Of a DNA stretch of 64,000 nucleotides, positions 57,747 to 64,000 are shown piece after piece; position 1 is the first letter of the stretch; each line of letters begins with the position of its first letter. Source of the stretch: Phyto melanocephala (taxonomy: Eukaryota > Arthropoda > Insecta > Diptera > Rhinophoridae). The stretch lies in contig OW799236.1 in the NCBI GenBank assembly GCA_941918925.1, forward strand, positions 17,025,474 to 17,089,473. Reading direction: 5' to 3'. The translations under genes and the position numbers were made by a program. The notes under the pieces were generated by a model. That model did not search any database and was not told the origin of the DNA. It saw only the letters and a list, made by a program, of their open reading frames with translations.

Positions 57747-59084
57747 CAGAAGCGACAAACATTAAAACTAGTTGGAATGCAATAAAAAAATATTACAATT
57801 CATAGATATACATTAAAAATTTATATTAAGATCATATTATCCATGGATTAATGAAGGGAATATACATATATAAAAGGGGTTTAAAAAAATCTCTTTACCA
57901 AAAACCCTTTGATGCACTATCATTAAAACGATCATGCTGGAATAAGATTCTTATTACTATTTCTTTTAGAATTAATGTCAATCCCACAAAAATAAATAAA
58001 TAAAGACATATGATGGCTGAGAAAATGTTTAAAAAGTAAGATAAATAAAAGAGTACAGGATGTTTTGTAATACGCACTCTACCTCATTGTTTCCAAGCCG
58101 TCAAAGTCTGTCTGTTTGTCTTAAAATTTTTCAAGTGCGAAAGTGGACTATATACATTTTTAATCATTATAACGGTTTATCTCTAAATATTTAAACAAAT
58201 TTTTAAATATAAGAGGAAATTTAGCGATTCATCGCTAAAATTTTAAATTATTAAAAAAGCTAACTTTTTGCTAGCGATTTTAAGCCCACGTTTAGCGGGA
58301 TTTGTGGAAAAAGGTTCCCATTACTTGTTATTTTCTTTTTTACGACTATGATTATGATTATTATCTTAAAAATAAAATTAGACAGTATTTAAATAAAACA
58401 ATTGGCTATAATAACAACATGCGTTTTTGCATATAAATTTAGGTAAAATAAACTTTTTATAATATTTTGCTGTTAGCAGTGATTTTAGAAATACATACAT
58501 ATAATCTTATCAAATTTTTTTTATATATTTTAATGACAACCTAGATTTTGAGACATTTTATAGTGGGGGTTATTTTTAAAAACCTTTAATATTTGACCAA
58601 AAAATAAAAAAAATTAATGATAAGAAAATATAAACACAAGCCAATAAATACAAAATATTTATTAAGTTTCATATAATTGAGTCTGGAATATTTAAAAAAA
58701 CGACTATACTATTTAGTACTGCATAGTAAAATGTTTAATGTTAAGTTTAAACTTAAAACAAAATTATAGCTTATACAATTTTATCAATTTTATCCCTGAT
58801 TCTAGTTATTGAACTAATTTTTTTTTTATTTTTTTTTTTTTTGCTTATACTTTCCTACAACTTTCTGTACAGGACATATTTGTGCAATGCAATGGCGAAT
58901 TGCAACAATAAAACATGTTTTCCGTTAAGGTGAATTCATTTATTAGGGATGAAAAATTTGTTAGGATCAATTTTTTTTTACTATTTATTTCAAGGTATAT
59001 TTATCAGGCACATGCAAGTTCACCGTGAAATTCTGTTCAAATTTCACTTACAAACAAATAAACATTAATTTTATTTTTAAGGGG
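57747..59084. other. Spacer; MITE trace near 58890-58960
   Basis: GGCGAATTGCAACAATAAAA and AAGGTGAATTCATTTATTAG near 58893-58950 resemble the fold-back family at 59563-59772. Elsewhere nothing is recognised. Confidence 0.4.
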
Positions 59085-59277
59085 CAGGGTATACTTAAAA
59101 AGGAACTGAAATTGGTGAATTTCACTGAATTTGCTTTCTCTTATCAATGTCAAACTTTATATGGAAAAATATTTTAAGGCGATTTGATATTTTTTTTATA
59201 TATAGAGTTTGACATTGATAGTAAAAAGCATAAATGATCTGCTCATAAGTAACGAGTATCTTGATAAGTGTACCCTG
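59085..59277. mobile_element. 193-bp MITE with CAGGGTAYACTTA ends
   Basis: CAGGGTATACTTA at the left and its inverse TAAGTGTACCCTG at the right enclose a second inverted pair (ATCAATGTCAAACT / AGTTTGACATTGAT). CAGGG ends are common in hAT elements, but an 8-bp duplication is not visible. Confidence 0.65.
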
Positions 59278-59298
59278 GTTTAATAAAAGGTATATTCA

Positions 59299-60373
59299 AG
59301 GCAAATTCATACAGGTGAAATTATCAGCCCAGCTGATTGTGAAACATTTTGTCAAAACTGGTTGAATTTGCCTTATTAATGCAGGGAAGGGAAATGTGAT
59401 TTTAAATTCTGTATTAAACAATTAACTTACATGTACATTTTTGATAAAAAAAATGTGCTAAATTTATGTATATTTGTAGCTTTTGCGTCATTAATAATGT
59501 GTTTCAAACAATTATATCCTTTTTTTAATCAAATTTTATTATATATAATATGTAAAAACACCTTTTCCATCCCTGATATACGAATTGGCCTTGACATAAA
59601 ACATCACATGAAAAGTTGCTTTGTTGTATCAATTCGCCGTTGCATATACCTTATGGATATGCCTTGGGTATATTCATACAGGTATGTGCAGCGGCGAATT
59701 GATACAAGAAATCAACTTTTTACGGCATGTTTTCTGTCAAGGCAAATTCGTATGTATATCAGTGATGGAAAAGTTGTTATTTTATGTTCAATTTAATAAA
59801 ATTTGATTAAAAAGTATATGTTACCTTCTCCGAGAAAAGGGAACTAGTGTGTGAAAATTAAGTTATGAGAAAAACCCACATAACGCATTATCACTGTAAA
59901 GACACCTTCATTTGGGACATGCGATTTGGTGTGGTAAGTTATGATAAGGTGCCGACTTTGATGACGTCATGCCTATATGGTGACGTATTTTTGTTAGATT
60001 TTAGTGTGACAATACCTTTGCTATTGTTGCTGCTCTGTTTGTTATGATCTCGCTACTTGATTCTTTAGCCGCAAGCCTAAGTTCGTTTTCTACGTTTTTA
60101 TGGGGTAAACAAATTTGTATCAGAAACCTAACTCATTTCATCTTATTCTACACCTTCTACACTTAAGTCAAATCCCGTTTTTCGACACACTAGGTCCCTT
60201 TTCTCAGAGAATTTATTTTATTTATTTATTTAATTTAATTGTTTAATACCGAAAATAAAATCTCATTTTCCATCCCTGCATTAATAAAAATAAGGTCGAA
60301 TTCAACAAATTTTGACAAAATGCTTCCCCATCATCTAGGCTGATAATTTCACCTGTATGAATATGTCTTGGCT
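59299..60373. mobile_element. Fold-back cluster of CAAGGC-ended MITEs
   Basis: CAAGGCAAATTCATACAGGT at 59299 and its inverse CACCTGTATGAATATGTCTT near 60350-60372 mark outer arms of about 100 bp that also share AAATTATCAGCC and ATTTTGTCAAAA. Within lies a 210-bp palindrome (59563-59772). The ends resemble the hAT-like MITE at 32237-32768. The exact number of nested insertions is unresolved. Confidence 0.6.
59563..59772. repeat. 210-bp imperfect palindrome
   Basis: TTTTCCATCCCTGATATACG at the left is mirrored by CATATACATACTATAGTC-like sequence ending AGTGATGGAAAA at the right. The arms of about 85 bp also share TTGATACAACAAAGC-type and GGCGAATTGATAC words. CAAGGC/GCCTTG words face inward, the reverse of the outer element. 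Confidence 0.6.
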
Positions 60374-60722
60374 TAATAGTAGCATAAACCATCAGCGGTA
60401 TAAATTCGCCTTGATTTGATTCAAAAAGTATATACTCGGCGCACCAGTAGTGTAACAATAAGAAATAAAAATAAATTTTTTAATCAATGTATTTTATTTA
60501 TAGAATTTTTTATTTATCTGTTGTACAAAAAATGTAACTGTATTTTATATAACTAATTGTTTTGAAGATGATAGACCATAAATGTCCTCTATGCTCATCA
60601 AAGCATATGCGGCATCTGATCAGATAATTATTCATTGCGGCCTGATGGGTTAAAGTCGGGTTCGCCTCAGTGATTATTTTAATGGATAGTCAAATTCCTT
60701 GGTTTCGGTTTTGTACACCTCC
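60374..60722. other. Spacer with a further CAAGGCGAATTTATACCG MITE end
   Basis: CGGTATAAATTCGCCTTG near 60397-60414 is another inverse end of the same family. The rest is unassigned. Confidence 0.4.
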
Positions 60723-61420
60723 TGGTTATTATTATTATTTATTATTATTTATTTATTTATTTTATTTATTATTTATTTATTTACTTAAATTGAAATCTAA
60801 CACAACAAGATAATAATCTTATAAATGAGAGTGCTAGTATGAAAACAAATTAATAATTATATTTAAATATAAATTATAAAAACAATTTTAGTTAAAAAAA
60901 ACAAACGAAAGATACATAATAATCTATCATTATAATTATAATAACAATGCATTTGTGAATAAATAAGACTTCATATATATATTTATTACGTAAACATTTT
61001 AATTAACTCCCTTTTAAATGTGTTTGCGTTGCCTAAGTTTTGAATATGATTCGGTAAAGCATTCCAAAGACTTGTGCTGTATATTAAGAATTGACGTTGT
61101 GACAGAAGGCTCCGATATCTTTGCTGAATAATCTTTCTTCCACGGTTAGATCTGGCAAACTGAATCCTGTTATATAAATACGAAGGTTGTTTAGATATAA
61201 CGATTCTATGCAAAAAGGTAAGGCATTTAAATTTTAAAAAATTCCTAAATTCCATATGAAATATCTGATAGGAGCATAGAGATATATGATCACGGCGCCC
61301 CCTTTGAAATATATATCTTGCGATATTGTTATATGCAACATTCAGTTTACTAAAGTCATTATAGCCACAGTTCGCAAAAAGCTCACAACCATATAGAAGT
61401 GATGGGATAAGGTATGTTTT
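60723..61420 (-). pseudogene. Non-LTR retrotransposon 3' end, 5' truncated
   Basis: Reading the minus strand from about 61420: YLIPSLLYGCELFANCGYND, then FSKLNVAYNNIARYIFQRG, then 89 residues from 61255 to 60986 including FLKFKCLTFLHRIVISKQPS, YLYNRIQFARSNRGRKI and LWNALPNHIQNLGNANTFKR. This is the C-terminal end of a LINE reverse transcriptase protein, uninterrupted by stops over about 145 codons. A 3' untranslated stretch and an (AATAAT/AAAT)n tail reach 60723. The 5' truncation is typical of LINE insertions. It belongs to a different lineage from the LINE at 49.5 kb. Confidence 0.87.
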
Positions 61421-63105
61421 ATGGTATGTTTATGTCAATAACCTCATAAAAAATCTATTGCAGTCAGATCAGAGTTTCTAGATATTAATTTGTTTGGGAA
61501 TTTTCGTTGGAGCTCTACCATAACCGGTCTGGCTATGTGTGTAGATGCTTTGAATTGCTGGAACTAAATGCTGTTGAAACGTATACTTCTTTACCGCAGT
61601 TCTGGGTAACATTTTTAATTCCCTATTTTAATTGATCACAATTCATTAAACTTACCCTTCAAATCTTGATAAAAATTACTTTTTCTTCAATTTTATTTCT
61701 TATAATTTTTTTTTTAATGGACAGACATTTCTTGGTTTTACTTATTTAAATTAATTTAAAATATAATTTTAAATTTATAAATTAGACAGTCAATTAATTA
61801 AAAATTGTACACAATATTTTTTTTCTGAGCAATTCAAAGAACAAGTAATATTCCCTTGGGTAATTTTACAATAACTAAAATTTTTTAAAAATTTACATTT
61901 ATATATAAAATTAATTTAAGAAATGTAGCAGATTTTTTTGGCATTTTACTATGATATACCTATTACCTTTGAAATAAATAAAAAAACTTAAGTTTTTCTC
62001 CTGCAATTTTTTAAGTGTTTGGAAAATCAGGACATTGTTCTAATAATAAATCAAAATATGTATAACAATTAATTATGCTTAGACATAACCCAGAAACTAA
62101 CTCAGCAGTGAGAATTTTCTAAATGGATGCCCACATTGCACCAACAAACATACACAAACACATATTTATACGCTTTGCAAAGAAAAATACTTACATACAG
62201 AGTGTTTAGCAATTTTTCATAGCCTAGAATTTAACCTAATTCCGGAAAAAAATGTTACATGTAAACATTTAAGAGATTGAAACTTTGAAAAAGTGTCATA
62301 TAAGTGGTTTTATAGTCGGTCAACAACGACACGTGTATGCTCTAAATCATAATGTGTATACGACATATATTTATGTGTATGTATACATAATTATTTTGGG
62401 CTAATTATTAATTGCGAATCCTACGTAAGATATTGGTCAGTTAGTAAGTTAAGGGACTGAAAGTAGCACCCATTAATAAAAAAATTTGTTAAAAATATAC
62501 TTGTTTAAATAATATGAATTTTGATTTTATGGTTAATTTTATTCCAAATTTTTTAACAATTATACGTGGTGTAGGGTATAAATAACAATTAAAATTCATT
62601 TAATAAAAGAAAAAGTTAAATAAAACAAAATGACTTCGACTTTATAATACAACACAAACGTTTAAAGCTAAAACATAAATAAGTACATAGCTAATATGTT
62701 TCTAACCTAATTATAAGCACACACTCCTTTTGCCGCTCTATTGCGTACACCATCACCAGCAACTTACTTACACCAACTCCATTCACAAATTGTTCACAGA
62801 AAACCTGGTGCATGACACTGCATTGCATAGCAAAAACAAATGAACCCAAACATAATTATTCATTTCAAAACCTGTTGCAGGAGTTGTATCTTGCAAAGAA
62901 AAAAACTTAAACATATCAAAAATAAAACAACGATAATATTAACTTTTTGATCTCTTAAGTATTTGTATGGCATTCTTTAAACATGAGTGCAATTGTGGAA
63001 GTGTATACAACTATTGTATAATCCAACGACAAATAACTTCTACGATATGTTCTGAATTGGTTGAATATATTTAGAAGAATTATAACGAATAAATGTCAAT
63101 AAAAA
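61421..63105. other. AT-rich spacer
   Basis: The stretch at 61480-61610 is a little less AT-rich without recognisable coding. GTGGTGTAGGGTATAAA near 62566 may be a DINE scrap. No gene is seen. Confidence 0.4.
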
Positions 63106-63290
63106 CAAGTCAGGGCGTTATTTGGTTTGGTCGACTTTTTGATACCCACCATTAATACGATCTAATACGGTACTTAATATGTATACCTGTGTGTAAAGTA
63201 AAAAGGAATAGAGATTTTAATTATAATATCAGCGCTTTAAGAGAGGTTGACGTAAAATTGTGATTTGCTTATTAGAGCTTTCACCTATGG
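63106..63290 (-). mobile_element. INE-1/DINE-1-like 3' end fragment, minus strand
   Basis: AACAAGTCAGGGCGTTATTT, then TCGACTTTTTGATACCCACC, is the reversed 3' end of subfamily c (compare 43714). The interior is lost. Confidence 0.6.
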
Positions 63291-64000
63291 TTCCAAGGGT
63301 ATAAATACCTTTGTAAAACCGTTTGTGATTTCTAATACTTATTTCCGATCTCCGAATGGGGATCGTATAGAATCTGTTTTTCTTTCTTTTTTCTATTCTA
63401 TTTCCTACTAACTTATTTTTAATATTTTTTCATGTACTATATCTTTGACAAACCTCTCTATTTTCTATCTTAACTATATAAAGGGTAACGCAATGGACCT
63501 TATTGGTCTCCGAGTGTGGGTGTAGGAGGCAGATACTGCTTTCTGCATCCCCCTTTCCTACCTACCTACCTACCTACCTATTTCGGATTTCATAAAGTAT
63601 ATATTTTCTGAAAGCTAATGAAAAAAGGAGCCAACTTAGACATGTCCGTCTGTCCGTGAGTTAGTTGAAATCAACTTTTAAAAGCTCTCACATTTATCGC
63701 AGATCTGTAAATGTTATCAATCTTTTGCAAATATTTCGGCTATTGAAATCTAACATAATCGCCCCATAACTTTTTAAGATATGAATAAATAAACACCACT
63801 GCCTCTGATTTTTTCTATATTTCACCATTAAAATTAAACAACTTCAGCCCTAGCATAATTTATAGACCCGTTTGTTACCATTTATAGATATAACATGCCC
63901 TTAGATATATTCGTACTTTTTGGACAAATCGGTCACTATTCAATACAGTTATAGGAGAAAGTTAATTGAACAAAATTTTTTTTTATATATCAAGTTTCTC
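63291..64000 (+). mobile_element. INE-1/DINE-1-like element, subfamily b, interrupted and cut by window end
   Basis: CAAGGGTATAAATACCTTTG, then ACTTATTTCCGATC, begins the element. After a 230-bp insertion it resumes with TTTCGGATTTCATAAAGTAT, TGTCCGTCTGTCCGTGAG, AGTTGAAATCAACTTTT, AATCGCCCCATAACTTTT and CCCTAGCATAATTTATAGAC, and runs off the window. Confidence 0.75.
63350..63579 (+). mobile_element. Short retroposon-like insertion with (CCTA)n tail
   Basis: The insertion separates TATTTCCGAT from TATTTCGGAT, which look like an imperfect 9-10 bp target duplication inside the DINE. The body includes GGGTAACGCAATGGACC and TTGGTCTCCGAGTGTGGGTG, and it ends in five CCTA/CTAC repeats. A simple-repeat tail and target duplication fit a 5'-truncated LINE or a SINE. 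The family is not named. Confidence 0.55.

Noticed and set aside
63557..63580. CCTA repeat as an independent microsatellite
   Set aside because: It sits at the 3' edge of an insertion with flanking duplications, so a retroposon tail explains it better.
1..64000. CRISPR arrays, bacterial operons, rRNA and tRNA genes
   Set aside because: None seen. The tandem units are far too long and have no spacer structure; the only tRNA-like piece is the T-arm phrase inside DINEs.

Overview
Organism. The window is very AT-rich eukaryotic DNA, dominated by transposon remains, with two compact protein genes carrying short introns. The TFIIS protein is close to the Drosophila protein along its whole length. 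The commonest repeat ends and reads like the Drosophila INE-1/DINE-1 family. Together this suggests a higher (cyclorrhaphan, perhaps calyptrate) fly with a repeat-rich genome; I cannot name the species. || Genes. Only two host genes are well supported, lying head to head: an ATP12/ATPAF2-type F1-ATPase assembly factor on the minus strand (4550-5496, three exons) and TfIIS on the plus strand (7165-8889, two coding exons). No tRNA, rRNA or CRISPR array was recognised. || Repeats. (1) Six non-autonomous Helitrons (1-758, 15140-15408, 18856-19586, 26278-26768, 49882-50500, 51815-52699), all on the minus strand, with 5' TC, 3' CTAG, A|T insertion sites and an internal array of about 121-bp monomers. 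(2) At least a dozen INE-1/DINE-1-like elements in several subfamilies. (3) Three broken mariner copies (11.3, 30.0-30.7 and 51.0-53.2 kb). (4) A 2.7-kb DNA transposon with about 610-bp terminal inverted repeats and a 440-codon transposase-like reading frame (46726-49464). (5) A hAT deletion derivative with an 8-bp target duplication (16047-17146). (6) Two non-LTR retrotransposon 3' ends (49.5-51.0 and 60.7-61.4 kb). (7) Many MITEs with readable ends: GGGCCGAATTACGG types with CAG/CTG duplications, a nearly perfect palindrome with a TTA duplication, a hAT-like MITE with an 8-bp duplication, and fold-back clusters. || Layout. 0-9 kb: Helitron end, MITE, AT-rich spacer, gene pair. 9-25 kb: DINE and mariner remains, hAT element, two Helitrons, a possible untranslated exon. 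25-46 kb: DINEs in both orientations with interspersed MITEs. 46-54 kb: the most complex part, with the long-TIR transposon beside a LINE split by a Helitron, then a mariner split by a DINE that is itself split by a Helitron, and a 359-bp tandem duplication across the last junction. 54-64 kb: a DINE, fold-back MITEs, a LINE 3' end, and a DINE with a retroposon-like insertion running off the end. || Limits. No searches were possible. Family calls rest on termini, target duplications and remembered motifs, and boundaries not fixed by a target duplication are approximate.
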